Shown: positions 8,382-17,076 of the stretch, piece by piece
Numbering within the stretch: position 1 is the stretch's first letter
How the letters are laid out: the number at the start of each line of letters is the position of its first letter
NCBI RefSeq assembly: GCF_014699005.1
Contig: NZ_JACWZY010000026.1
Span: 62,001-126,000, forward strand
Length of the DNA stretch: 64,000 nucleotides
Source of the DNA: Spirosoma profusum
Lineage (GTDB): Bacteria; Bacteroidota; Bacteroidia; Cytophagales; Spirosomataceae
Reading direction: 5' to 3'
The notes under the pieces: model-generated
The model's database searches: none
The model's input: the letters and a program-made list of their open reading frames with translations, nothing else
Told to the model about the DNA's origin: nothing
Translations under genes and position numbers: made by a program

Positions 8382-9560
8382 CTAACTCGATAACCCCAAC
8401 ATCAAACCCCGTAATTCAGCCAGCCCACGCAACCTGCCAATGGCCGTGTAGCCTGGATTGGTACGTTTACCTGACGTCAAATCATCGAGCATGCGGTGGC
8501 CGTGGTCGGGGCGGAAGGGCATCCGGTGATCGCTACGTCCTTCGGTCTGGCGTCGTTTCTGTTCATTCAGGAGGGCGCGCATTACGCCGACCATCGGTAC
8601 GTCGCCTTCAAGGTGATTAGCTTCCTGAAAACTACCGTCAGCGTTACGTTCGGTGCTACGTAGATGAATGAAGTGAATGCTTGGCCCCAGCCGTTCGACC
8701 ATACCCGGCAAATCATTATCGGCCCTAACGCCGTACGAACCCGTACAAAAACAAATACCGTTAGATGGCGACGTAGCAGCAGCCAGCAACGCCCGTGCAT
8801 CCGCTTCTGTACTGACCACACGTGGCAACCCCAAAATCGGATATGGGGGATCGTCGGGGTGGATGGACAGCCGAACGCCAACCGACTCAGCAACCGGAAC
8901 GATTTCGCGCAGAAACAAATACAGATTCTGACGTAGCTCATGATCGCCGGTATCTTTATACGTAGCAAGCGCATCGCGGAACTGCTCCACCGTGTAACTT
9001 TCCTCTGAACCGGGCAATCCGGCAATGATGGTACGTGTCAGCCGCTTCACCTGCGCGTCGGACATCGAATCGAGTTTGATACGTGCCTGTTTTTTCTGGT
9101 CGTCGCTGTATAAGTATTCGGCACCGGGCCGCTGGAGGATATACAACTCAAAAGCGGCAAACTCTGTAGCATCGAAACGTAATCCGGTCGACCCGTCGGG
9201 CATGGGGAAATCGAGGTCGGTACGTGTCCAGTCGAGGACGGGCATGAAATTGTAACAGACCGTATCGATGCCCACTTCCGCCAGATTGACGATGGACTCC
9301 TTATAGCTTTCAATGTATTGGCGATAATCGCCCGTTCGTGTTTTGATGGCTTCGTGAACAGGGATACTCTCGACCACCGACCAGGTCAACTGGTTATTCT
9401 CGATTTCAGTCTTTCGCTTCTTAATTTCCTCAACAGACCATACCTGCCCGTTGGGAATATGATGCAAAGCCGTGACAATACCGGTGGCACCTGCCTGCCG
9501 GACATCATTGAGCGATACGGGGTCATTCGGACCGAACCACCGCCAGGTTTGTTCAAGCAT
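8382..9560 (-). CDS. uxuA: Mannonate dehydratase
   Basis: The 392-residue product begins MLEQTWRWFGPNDPVSL and continues with RQAGATGIVTALHHIPNG, the diagnostic start of UxuA, which dehydrates D-mannonate to 2-keto-3-deoxygluconate (EC 4.2.1.8). The length matches the family. Further marks are DTVCYNFMPVLDWTRTDLD, SIHPDDPP and FIHLRSTERN, which carry metal and substrate residues; the enzyme is cytoplasmic and Mn/Fe-dependent. It is divergent from the hexuronate transporter gene, with kdgK and tagaturonate reductase downstream of the transporter, so this is a uronate catabolic locus. Confidence 0.95.
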   Translation of the reverse strand: MLEQTWRWFGPNDPVSLNDVRQAGATGIVTALHHIPNGQVWSVEEIKKRKTEIENNQLTWSVVESIPVHEAIKTRTGDYRQYIESYKESIVNLAEVGIDTVCYNFMPVLDWTRTDLDFPMPDGSTGLRFDATEFAAFELYILQRPGAEYLYSDDQKKQARIKLDSMSDAQVKRLTRTIIAGLPGSEESYTVEQFRDALATYKDTGDHELRQNLYLFLREIVPVAESVGVRLSIHPDDPPYPILGLPRVVSTEADARALLAAATSPSNGICFCTGSYGVRADNDLPGMVERLGPSIHFIHLRSTERNADGSFQEANHLEGDVPMVGVMRALLNEQKRRQTEGRSDHRMPFRPDHGHRMLDDLTSGKRTNPGYTAIGRLRGLAELRGLMLGLSS

Positions 9561-9571
9561 AAGTATTTAGT

Positions 9572-9607
9572 GATGAGTGATAAGTGATGAACGATGAGTG
9601 ATAAGTG
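9572..9607. repeat. 15-bp direct repeat in the uxuA/transporter divergent spacer
   Basis: GATGAGTGATAAGTG occurs at 9572-9586 and again at 9593-9607, 21 bp apart (two helical turns). An imperfect inverted counterpart (CTCATCGCTCATCACTA) follows at about 9626-9642. The position between divergent uronate genes would suit a regulator site, but similar low-complexity AGTGATGAGTGAT spacers occur widely in such genomes. Confidence 0.45.
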
Positions 9608-9700
9608 TATTTGGCGTCAGCTTACTCATCGCTCATCACTACTTTTCCGGGTAAATAAGCAGTTAATTCTTCTTTTCTCCCCAACTTATCAGGTATTGTT

Positions 9701-11062
9701 TTGCTTACGCCAACTACTTCGGGGCGCTTTCGTTGGCGCATTGTCGCTTTGTTGTTTCTCGCAACAACCATTAATTACATAGATCGGCAGGTGCTATCGT
9801 TCACGATGACCGATGAGTTGTTTCGGAAAGAAATGCTCGACATGGCCCCCAACGCGGTTCTCACCAAAGAAGCCACCGACCGATTTAAAGTACTTTATGG
9901 CGACGTAGATGCCGCTTTCAAATTCGCCTATGCGATTGGATTACTGATCGCAGGCTGGCTTATCGACCGAATCGGTACCCGGCGAGGGTTTGCACTAGGT
10001 ATTCTGATCTGGAGCATTGCTGGCGTACTATCAGCTTTTATAAAAAATATAACGGGCCTGCGTTGGGCGCGGGCCGTGCTGGGATTGGGGGAGTCGGCTA
10101 ATTTTCCATCGTCGATTAAAACCGTGGCCGAGTGGTTTCCCCGAAATGAGCGGTCATTTGCCAACGGTCTGTTCAATGCCGGTACCAACGTAGGTATTAT
10201 TCTGACCGCTCTGTTTGCGCCGTATCTGATTCTGCAATTTGGGTGGCGTAGTTCATTTCTGGTGACGGGTTTACTCAGTTTCGGACTGCTGATTTTGTGG
10301 TGGCTGACGTACAGCAAACCCGAGCGCCACCCTAATCTCAGCAGCGACGAACGTGCTTACATACGTAGTGGTCAGGAAAAAATACCTCCTGTTAACGTAT
10401 CGTGGGCGCAATTGCTGGGTTATAAACAAACCTGGGCTTTTGCAGTAGGAAAATTCCTGGCTGATCCGATCTGGTGGTTTTATATGTCGTGGCTCCCCGA
10501 TTTCTTTAACTCAAACGACGCTTTCGACCAAACGCTCGATCTGAAAACATTTGGCGTGCCTTTCCTGATTATTTACATTGTTTCGGATGCCGGGAGTATT
10601 TTCTTCGGCTGGCTCAGTACGCAGTTTATGAACTGGGGCTGGTCGGCCAATAGAGCCCGAAAAACAACCATGCTGATTTGTGCGCTGTGCGTGGTCCCGA
10701 TTTTGTTTGCGGCCCAAACCAGCAGTTTAACCGTAGCTATTGCCCTGTTATCGCTGGCAACGGCTGCCCATCAGGGCTGGTCGGCCAACATGTACACGTT
10801 TGCTTCGGACTTATTTCCCAGGAACGTAGTAGCTTCGGTGACGGGCATCGGTGGGATGTTTGGAGCCGTTGGTGGCATTCTATTAGCCTTGTTGTCAGGA
10901 CGTATCATTACGTCATTTGGCTATCTGCATATGTTTGCCATTGCCAGTTGTTCGTATCTGGTGGCCCTGATTATCATTCACTTAATATTGCCAAAACTGG
11001 AACCCGTTAAAGCCGAAGAATTAGAGCAAAGCAGTCATTGGTCGGTAATTGGCCGTTCGTAG
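9701..11062 (+). CDS. MFS hexuronate/sugar-acid transporter (ACS-like family)
   Basis: A 453-residue, about 12-helix major facilitator. TM1 contains INYIDRQVLSF and the first loop has LIDRIGTRRGFALG, the MFS loop 2-3 motif; ARAVLGLGESANFPSSIK matches the anion:cation symporter family that includes ExuT and GarP. The only suitable start is TTG at 9701: the first in-frame ATG falls inside TM1, and a stop lies at 9656-9658. Its position between uxuA and kdgK supports glucuronate/galacturonate uptake by proton symport, though the substrate is inferred from context. Confidence 0.9.
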   Translation: MLTPTTSGRFRWRIVALLFLATTINYIDRQVLSFTMTDELFRKEMLDMAPNAVLTKEATDRFKVLYGDVDAAFKFAYAIGLLIAGWLIDRIGTRRGFALGILIWSIAGVLSAFIKNITGLRWARAVLGLGESANFPSSIKTVAEWFPRNERSFANGLFNAGTNVGIILTALFAPYLILQFGWRSSFLVTGLLSFGLLILWWLTYSKPERHPNLSSDERAYIRSGQEKIPPVNVSWAQLLGYKQTWAFAVGKFLADPIWWFYMSWLPDFFNSNDAFDQTLDLKTFGVPFLIIYIVSDAGSIFFGWLSTQFMNWGWSANRARKTTMLICALCVVPILFAAQTSSLTVAIALLSLATAAHQGWSANMYTFASDLFPRNVVASVTGIGGMFGAVGGILLALLSGRIITSFGYLHMFAIASCSYLVALIIIHLILPKLEPVKAEELEQSSHWSVIGRS

Positions 11063-11208
11063 ATTATCTTTAATACGGCAACTATGCATAGATGCAGGAA
11101 GAAAAAGCTAAGAAATTAGAATAATTTATTGTTATTCAGGTCGTTAATTTCGGAACTTTTCCGGGCTTACAATCTGGTATCGTATCGACCTTCTATTAAC
11201 CTAAACAA

Positions 11209-12201
11209 ATGAAGATTATTACGTTTGGTGAAGTGATGCTTCGGTTAAGTCCACCCGGTGTCGAACGGTTCACCCAGGCTGATTCATTGACCATGCATTT
11301 TGGAGGAACCGAAGCTAATGTATGTGTATCGCTGGCTCAGTTTGGTTTCCAGGCCGCTCACGTAACGCGGTTTCCAGACCATGCGCTGGGAAAGGCAGCA
11401 GCAGGTTACCTTCGCAAATACGGCGTCGATACGCAATACGTTCGATACGGTGATGGGCGATTGGGGCTTTATTTCCTGGAAACCGGCGCCGGTAGCCGGG
11501 CCAGTCAGATTATTTACGATCGGGTCGATTCGGCGTTTGCACGTATCATTCCCAGCGACATCGATTGGGAGTCGATTTTAAGAGGAGCCGACTGGTTTCA
11601 CTGGACGGGTATTACGCCAGCGCTGTCGCAGGGAGCCGCTGATTGTCTGCTGGCGGGAATTCAAACCGCGAATCGGCTGGGGGTTCCGGTATCGGCGGAT
11701 ATTGTTTATCGGAGCAACCTTTGGCAATACGGTCGTCGTCCGCAGGACATTATGCCCGCTCTTACGGAAGGTTGTACACTCGTGCTGGGTAGCAAAGGGC
11801 TTTTTTCGGATCTCTACAACGTAGTGGGTAGTACGTTTCAGGAAGCGGGTCGGGCCATGATGAAGCGTTTCCCGAACATCCGCTACGTTACCGATACCAA
11901 GCGAGTTTCGGTAACGGCGTCGCACAATCAGTTGTCAGCCAAGCTGTTCGACGGACATAGTGTGTATAAATCGCGGTTACATGACATTCGCCCCATTACC
12001 GACCGTATCGGCACGGGCGATGCCTACGTAGCGGGATTGATTTACGGTCTGTTGACGTTTAACGACCTGCAACGGGCCGTTGAGTTTGGTGCAGCGGCAT
12101 CGGCCCTGAAACATACAATTCCCGGCGATGTGAATCTGGCCACAATAGCCGAAGTAGAAACGCTGGCGAGTGGCGATACGTCGGGGAAATTGAAACGATA
12201 G
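11209..12201 (+). CDS. kdgK: 2-dehydro-3-deoxygluconokinase, PfkB family
   Basis: The 330-residue protein starts MKIITFGEVMLRLSPPG and has the first PfkB glycine-rich signature near residues 33-45 (FGGTEANV) and the second as DRIGTGDAYVAG, with catalytic base Asp271. KdgK phosphorylates 2-keto-3-deoxygluconate to KDPG (EC 2.7.1.45), using the product of UxuA. It starts 146 bp after the transporter stop on the same strand. An alternative would be a fructokinase-type PfkB enzyme, but the N-terminal sequence and neighbours favour KdgK. The KDPG aldolase is not in the window. Confidence 0.93.
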   Translation: MKIITFGEVMLRLSPPGVERFTQADSLTMHFGGTEANVCVSLAQFGFQAAHVTRFPDHALGKAAAGYLRKYGVDTQYVRYGDGRLGLYFLETGAGSRASQIIYDRVDSAFARIIPSDIDWESILRGADWFHWTGITPALSQGAADCLLAGIQTANRLGVPVSADIVYRSNLWQYGRRPQDIMPALTEGCTLVLGSKGLFSDLYNVVGSTFQEAGRAMMKRFPNIRYVTDTKRVSVTASHNQLSAKLFDGHSVYKSRLHDIRPITDRIGTGDAYVAGLIYGLLTFNDLQRAVEFGAAASALKHTIPGDVNLATIAEVETLASGDTSGKLKR

Positions 12202-12389
12202 ATTTTGTTATGATTTGCTTTACTACGTACTGACTTTCGGCTAATGGCAACGTATCAACTCAAATTAGTGCCTAATTTGGACATTCAATAAGTTAGGTAC
12301 GTCTGGGTAAGTCGGTTAGCCAAGTAGTTCGTAATATTGCTGAATTATGAAAAAATAGGGTTCAACTTTATTTATAGTTAATAATTATT

Positions 12390-13931
12390 ATGCTTGCTGA
12401 GCAAAAAGTCTCCCAGTCGACCATGTCAAAACTAACCCGTTCGATACATCCAGCACCTGTCTTTCCCGAGAAAATTCTCCAGTTTGGCACCGGCGTATTG
12501 CTACGTGGTTTGCCCGATTATCTGGTCCAGAAAGCCAACGCAGCCGGACGGTTTGGTGGCTCCATCGTCATTGTAAAGTCGACGGATGGCCAGACCGACG
12601 AATTTTCCGATCAGGATAACTTGTATACGGTCGCCGTTCGGGGTGTTCAGCAAGGGCAGGATGTTGCCGAAACAACGATTGTTTCGGCCGTCAGCCGGGT
12701 TTTGGCGGCCCAAAGCCAGTGGAAGGAAATATTGATGCTGGCCCGGAATCCTAAACTTCAAATCGTTATCTCAAACACGACTGAAGTAGGTTTAAATTAC
12801 GTAGAGGAAAGTATTTTTCAGCAGCCTCCTCAGTCGTTTCCGGCTAAACTGACGGCTTTTCTATACGAGCGCTTCCGGAGCGTGGGCGGCTCTCGCGCCA
12901 AAGGTCTGGTGGTAATTCCGACCGAACTCGTTACCGACAACGGCCTTAAGCTGCGGGAAGCCGTTGAAAAACTTTCGGAATACAACGAGTTGGGGAAACT
13001 GTTTACGAAGTGGCTCAAATTTCATGTCCGGTTCTGCAACTCGCTTGTCGACCGCATTGTGACGCGCCCCACGGAGGAAGCCAAACAGGCTCTGCAACAG
13101 GAAGCTGGTTACGAAGACGAGTTGCTAACCTTCACTGAGCCTTACCACTTGTGGGCTATCGAGGGCGACGACCGGGTTCGGCAAATGCTCACGTTCGCCG
13201 ATGCGTCGACCCCCCAGATTATCATTGACGAAGACATCAATTTTTACCGGGAGCGTAAACTTCGCGTATTGAACGGTTCGCATACCCTGACGATGCCGCT
13301 AGGTTATCTGCTGGGTCTGGAAACGGTAGCCGACGAAATGCGCCACCCTTTCATGAGTCGGTTTATCGAGTCGCTGATGCTCAACGAAATTGTGCCTACC
13401 GTACCGGATTATGGCATTCCGGGCATGGATAAAGCCGCCGTAGCACAGTTCGCCCGCGACGTACTGGACCGGTTCCGTAACCCGCATCTCGACCACCTGC
13501 TGTTGAATATCTCGCTTCAGGAAACGGCCAAAATGCAGGCCCGTAACGTAGCGACCATTCAGCGATATTTTGAGACATTCAACGCCGTTCCCAAACTTAC
13601 GGCACTGGGTTTTGCGGCTTATCTGCTGTTTATGAAAGCGGTACGTGAGGAAAAAGGGCAATTCTTCGGCGAAATCAACGTAGCGGGTGGCGGTGTACTC
13701 ACCTACCCCATCCGCGACGACAAAGCCGGCTATTTCTACGGCGACTGGAAGACGGTTAAAAAGGGGACTCCTGCCACGGTAGACGCCTTTGTGAAAAGCG
13801 TTCTGTCCGACAAAACGCTCTGGCAAGTCGACCTCACTACGTTGCCTGGCTTTACCGATGCCGTAGCCGAAAACCTGAACGCCATGCTGTCTTCGGGTGT
13901 TGAAAAAACGCTGGAAAACGCACTTTCCTGA
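12390..13931 (+). CDS. uxaB: Tagaturonate reductase (mannitol dehydrogenase family)
   Basis: A 513-residue polyol-dehydrogenase-type enzyme: an N-terminal Rossmann part (about 20-240; ILQFGTGVLLRG and VISNTTEVGLNY) and an all-helical C-terminal part with the catalytic motif KLRVLNGSHTLTMPLGYL. This matches altronate oxidoreductase/tagaturonate reductase (EC 1.1.1.58), which reduces D-tagaturonate to D-altronate with NADH. The close homologue fructuronate reductase (UxuB), whose product would feed UxuA directly, cannot be excluded by reading alone. Upstream spacing of 188 bp may hold its own promoter. Confidence 0.87.
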   Translation: MLAEQKVSQSTMSKLTRSIHPAPVFPEKILQFGTGVLLRGLPDYLVQKANAAGRFGGSIVIVKSTDGQTDEFSDQDNLYTVAVRGVQQGQDVAETTIVSAVSRVLAAQSQWKEILMLARNPKLQIVISNTTEVGLNYVEESIFQQPPQSFPAKLTAFLYERFRSVGGSRAKGLVVIPTELVTDNGLKLREAVEKLSEYNELGKLFTKWLKFHVRFCNSLVDRIVTRPTEEAKQALQQEAGYEDELLTFTEPYHLWAIEGDDRVRQMLTFADASTPQIIIDEDINFYRERKLRVLNGSHTLTMPLGYLLGLETVADEMRHPFMSRFIESLMLNEIVPTVPDYGIPGMDKAAVAQFARDVLDRFRNPHLDHLLLNISLQETAKMQARNVATIQRYFETFNAVPKLTALGFAAYLLFMKAVREEKGQFFGEINVAGGGVLTYPIRDDKAGYFYGDWKTVKKGTPATVDAFVKSVLSDKTLWQVDLTTLPGFTDAVAENLNAMLSSGVEKTLENALS

Positions 13932-13948
13932 ACATAGTCATTGAGTAA

Positions 13949-14014
13949 CAAAAATCCCGGCAGTGATACGTATCGTTCAGACCTGAATGATACGTATCAC
14001 TGCCGGGATTTTTG
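13949..14014. terminator. 26-bp perfect hairpin with A and T runs after uxaB
   Basis: 13949-13974 and 13989-14014 are perfect reverse complements, and the stem continues inward with one mismatch. It has five As before and five Ts after, so it can end transcripts both ways. Each arm contains the palindrome GATACGTATC. It lies 18 nt after the uxaB stop. Confidence 0.8.
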
Positions 14015-14199
14015 CGTAAAGACTGGTAGATATATCTGGAGTAACCGTACTCCACGATCTGCCTCTTTACCAACAAGTTCGTGCAAAGATCGCAATAGTA
14101 AGTCACACAATTATCCATTTTTATCCATCTAGTTTATTATTACTATTATTTGCATACATTTATCTCCTGATTGACTTCATACCTAAACAACTTCCCTTT

Positions 14200-15192
14200 A
14201 TGTTCACTATCTCTTACTACCCACTGGCGGTAGTGGTCAGCTTTTTGACCATGCTGTGCTGGGGCTCGTGGGGCAACATGCAAAAAATAACGGCCGCGAA
14301 GGTACCAACCACTATTTTTTACCGCGACTACACGTACGGTATCCTTTTGCTGAGCATACTCCTGGCTTTCACGTTAGGCAGCTTTGGTACTCACGGGCGC
14401 GCTTTCCTGCCCGATTTTCGTCAGGCTACAACTACAAGTCTGATCTACGCACTAATTGGTGGTATCATTTTTAATATTGCCAACATCCTGATTGTGGTGG
14501 GAATAGAGCTGGCCGGATTGTCGGTGGCGATGCCCGTTGGTATTGGTCTGGCCCTGATTTTAGGGGTCGTTGTAAATTATATATTTGCCCCAAACGGTAG
14601 TATTCCTCTATTGTCGACGGGTGTTTTTGCCATTTTTCTGGCGGTCGTTTTTAGTGCTTTGGCCTATCGTTCCAAGGCAGATTCTAATCAGTCAGTCAGT
14701 ATGAATGGCCTGATTATCTCACTGACTGGGGGCTTTCTGATGAGTTTCTTCTTTTATTTTGTGGTGAAAGCCATGTCTATCGACTACACAAATCCAACGG
14801 CGGGCTTTCTGACTCCTTATACGGCTTTGGTGATCTTTGCTATAGGGGTCGTGGCCAGTACTCCTCTGTTTCTTCCGTTGCTACGTCGATTTGCCAGCAA
14901 GCCTGCCGATAGCGAGATTTATTACTCTGACGTAAAACGTCGTTGCCACCAGCTTGGTATGCTGGGTGGTATGATCTGGTGCCTGGGTTTGGCGTCGAGT
15001 CTGCTGGCTTCGGGAGCGGCTGGCTACGCAATTAGTTACGGATTGGGACAGGGCGCGACGATTATCGCCGTGTTGTGGGGTGTATTTCTATGGCGTGAAT
15101 TTCGGGGGGCCCCCACTACGGCCAGTCGATATTTGGTAATGATGGGCTTTTGTTACGTTCTTGGATTAGTCCTAATTATCTCTGCGAAGTAG
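14200..15192 (+). CDS. Sugar/ureide permease-like transporter of the DMT superfamily
   Basis: A 330-residue, about ten-helix inner-membrane protein. The first helix with LTMLCWGSWGNMQK is the hallmark of the GRP/ureide-permease (and RhaT-like) group of the drug/metabolite transporter superfamily; GIELAGLSVAMPVGIGLALILG and GLGQGATIIAVLWGVFLWREF are its paired conserved segments. In Bacteroidota such proteins are believed to import sugars or related compounds by proton symport. Placement after the uronate genes suggests another sugar or sugar-acid substrate, but the 268-bp spacer with a strong terminator shows it is a separate unit. Confidence 0.82.
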   Translation: MFTISYYPLAVVVSFLTMLCWGSWGNMQKITAAKVPTTIFYRDYTYGILLLSILLAFTLGSFGTHGRAFLPDFRQATTTSLIYALIGGIIFNIANILIVVGIELAGLSVAMPVGIGLALILGVVVNYIFAPNGSIPLLSTGVFAIFLAVVFSALAYRSKADSNQSVSMNGLIISLTGGFLMSFFFYFVVKAMSIDYTNPTAGFLTPYTALVIFAIGVVASTPLFLPLLRRFASKPADSEIYYSDVKRRCHQLGMLGGMIWCLGLASSLLASGAAGYAISYGLGQGATIIAVLWGVFLWREFRGAPTTASRYLVMMGFCYVLGLVLIISAK

Positions 15193-15271
15193 TAGACCGG
15201 ACCATCAGCTTTGTCTAATTTATATAATGTAAATAACCGACCGATAGTCCATTTAACTAGCTTGCTTACAG

Positions 15272-15386
15272 CGCATTGCTGACGCTCGGGGCTTCGACAG
15301 GCTCAGCCTGACAAACCAGCTTGAGTCAAGGAATTTGAGTAGACTGTCAGGCTGAGCCTGTCGAAGCCCCGAGCGTCAGCAATGCG
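15272..15386. repeat. 42-bp perfect inverted repeat (TTCGACAGGCTCAGCCTGACA family)
   Basis: Arms 15272-15313 and 15345-15386 are perfect reverse complements around a 31-nt spacer. The inner arm half carries GCTTCGACAGGCTCAGCC, a word seen in intergenic palindromes of many bacteria. It fills most of the 320-bp space between the transporter and sulfatase genes; no ORF or promoter is clear in the rest. Confidence 0.9.
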
Positions 15387-15513
15387 TTTACTTATCCGTT
15401 ATTTATGTTAGCTCAGCCGTAGAAACATCTGCTACGTATACTGCAAGGCACTTTTCGAACGTAGTGCGCTGATACGTGGTCGAGTGCTACGTTCCGCTAA
15501 CTCCCAGAGCTGT

Positions 15514-16971
15514 ATGAAATCCTTACTATTTGGTTTGTTTTGCCTAACAATAGTCGGGGTTTTTTCCTGTACAAAACCGTCCGCATCGCGCCCGAATATC
15601 CTGTTCATACTGGCTGACGACTGGAGTTACCCCTATGCGAGTGTATATGGCGACACTACGTTAAAAACGCCAAACCTCGACCGACTGGCGCAGCACGGCA
15701 CTGTTTTCACGAACGCCTTTTGCGCGTCGCCATCCTGCACTCCCTCACGAGCGGGCATCCTGACCGGGCGCTATCCGCACAATCTGGGTGAAGGTATCAA
15801 TCTGGTCGGACGGCTCGATTATCGTATTCCGACGTATGTACAGTTGTTGAGCAAAGCGGGTTATTCGGTGGGTTTCGACCGAAAAGGGTGGGCACCGGGT
15901 GATTTCAAAAAAATGGGCTATTCGGAAAATCCGGCTGGAAAAACAATGAATTTCGATACGTTGCTGGCACAAGTATCCGACGATCAGCCCTTCTTTTTCT
16001 GGTTCGGCACGAACGATCCACACCGTCCGTTCAATCTGGGCGACGGCAAAAAAACAGGCATTGATCCAACAAAAATTCACTTACCGGCTTTTCTTCCCGA
16101 CGTACCGGACATCAGAAACGACGTAGCAGATTACCTATCAGAAGTGGAGCGGCTGGACCGTGAAATCGGTGAACTTCTTGATAAACTCGACAAAGCGGGT
16201 CGATTGGAAAATACCATCATTGTGGTGGCTTCGGATAATGGGATGCCTTTTCCGCACGCCAAAGCTAACCTGTATGACTACGGCACTCACGTACCACTGC
16301 TCATCAGCCGGTTTTCAGATAATGTAAAACAGCCCGAACGTAACGATTCCTTCGTAAACCTGATCGATCTGATGCCTACCTTTTTAGATTGGGCGGGTAT
16401 TCAGGAGCGCCCCGAACTGGATGGCATCAGCCTGGTATCTGTACTGGCGGGCGAAAAAACCGTTCATCGGCCGGAGGTGTTTCTGGAGCGTGAGCGTCAC
16501 TGCCTTTGCCGGCCGCAGTTTAATTACGGAGCCGGTTATCCGATGCGCGCCATCCGAACGAAAGATTACTTATACATCAGAAATTTTCGCCCCGATCGAA
16601 TGCCCGCTGGCGACGAATCGATGCCCAATACACCTTCGATTTTTGGCGATGTGGATGGTGGGCCCACTAAAGTGTATATGATGGACCATCGGAACGAACC
16701 GGTGGTAAAACCACTGTTTACGGCAGGTTTCGCCCGTCGTCCGGACGAAGAATTGTATATCCTGAAAGATGATCCTTTTAATCTGCAGAATCAGGCTAAT
16801 AATGCTACGTATGCAACTATAAAAAAGGACTTACAGCAACGGCTCGCCAATTGGATGAAACAGGAAAATGACCCCCGTCAGAACGGTGGTGGCGATCAGA
16901 TCGATCGTTACGAGGCCACCACTCATGCCTGGATAACCCGAACTGGAATGATTCTACTGGATGAGAAATGA
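15514..16971 (+). CDS. Sulfatase, cysteine-type, probably a lipoprotein
   Basis: With the ATG at 15514 (an upstream in-frame GTG at 15484 would add ten unlikely residues) the product has 485 residues and a lipoprotein signal ending VGVFSC at Cys19. The alkaline-phosphatase-like fold is shown by NILFILADDW (metal Asp35-Asp36) and the sulfatase signature CTPSRAGILTGR, where Cys75 must be converted to formylglycine by a maturase. IVVASDNGMPF carries further metal ligands. It hydrolyses sulfate esters, probably of polysaccharides, at the cell surface or in the periplasm. No SusC/SusD genes are adjacent, so the substrate is open. Confidence 0.92.
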   Translation: MKSLLFGLFCLTIVGVFSCTKPSASRPNILFILADDWSYPYASVYGDTTLKTPNLDRLAQHGTVFTNAFCASPSCTPSRAGILTGRYPHNLGEGINLVGRLDYRIPTYVQLLSKAGYSVGFDRKGWAPGDFKKMGYSENPAGKTMNFDTLLAQVSDDQPFFFWFGTNDPHRPFNLGDGKKTGIDPTKIHLPAFLPDVPDIRNDVADYLSEVERLDREIGELLDKLDKAGRLENTIIVVASDNGMPFPHAKANLYDYGTHVPLLISRFSDNVKQPERNDSFVNLIDLMPTFLDWAGIQERPELDGISLVSVLAGEKTVHRPEVFLERERHCLCRPQFNYGAGYPMRAIRTKDYLYIRNFRPDRMPAGDESMPNTPSIFGDVDGGPTKVYMMDHRNEPVVKPLFTAGFARRPDEELYILKDDPFNLQNQANNATYATIKKDLQQRLANWMKQENDPRQNGGGDQIDRYEATTHAWITRTGMILLDEK

Positions 16972-16979
16972 ACGTATGT

Positions 16980-17071
16980 TTTTTGTCATCCTGACGCAGG
17001 AAGGATCTTAAAGTATCCAAGCACTCTAATGAGGATGCCTTAAGATCTTTCCTGCGTCAGGATGACAAAAA
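16980..17071. repeat. 31-bp inverted repeat (GTCATCCTGACGCAGGAAGGATCTTA family)
   Basis: Arms 16980-17010 and 17041-17071 pair with one mismatch. It sits between the convergent sulfatase and DUF885 stops and may end both transcripts. Related elements are at 39096-39302 and 58987-59076. Confidence 0.88.
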
Positions 17072-17076
17072 GACCG

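Noticed and set aside
15272..15386. Long inverted repeats as ends of an insertion sequence
   Set aside because: No transposase or any ORF lies between the arms of this or the other palindromes; they are short non-coding elements.
15484..15513. GTG start ten codons before the sulfatase ATG
   Set aside because: The ATG at 15514 gives a standard lipoprotein signal; the extra residues would precede it without purpose.
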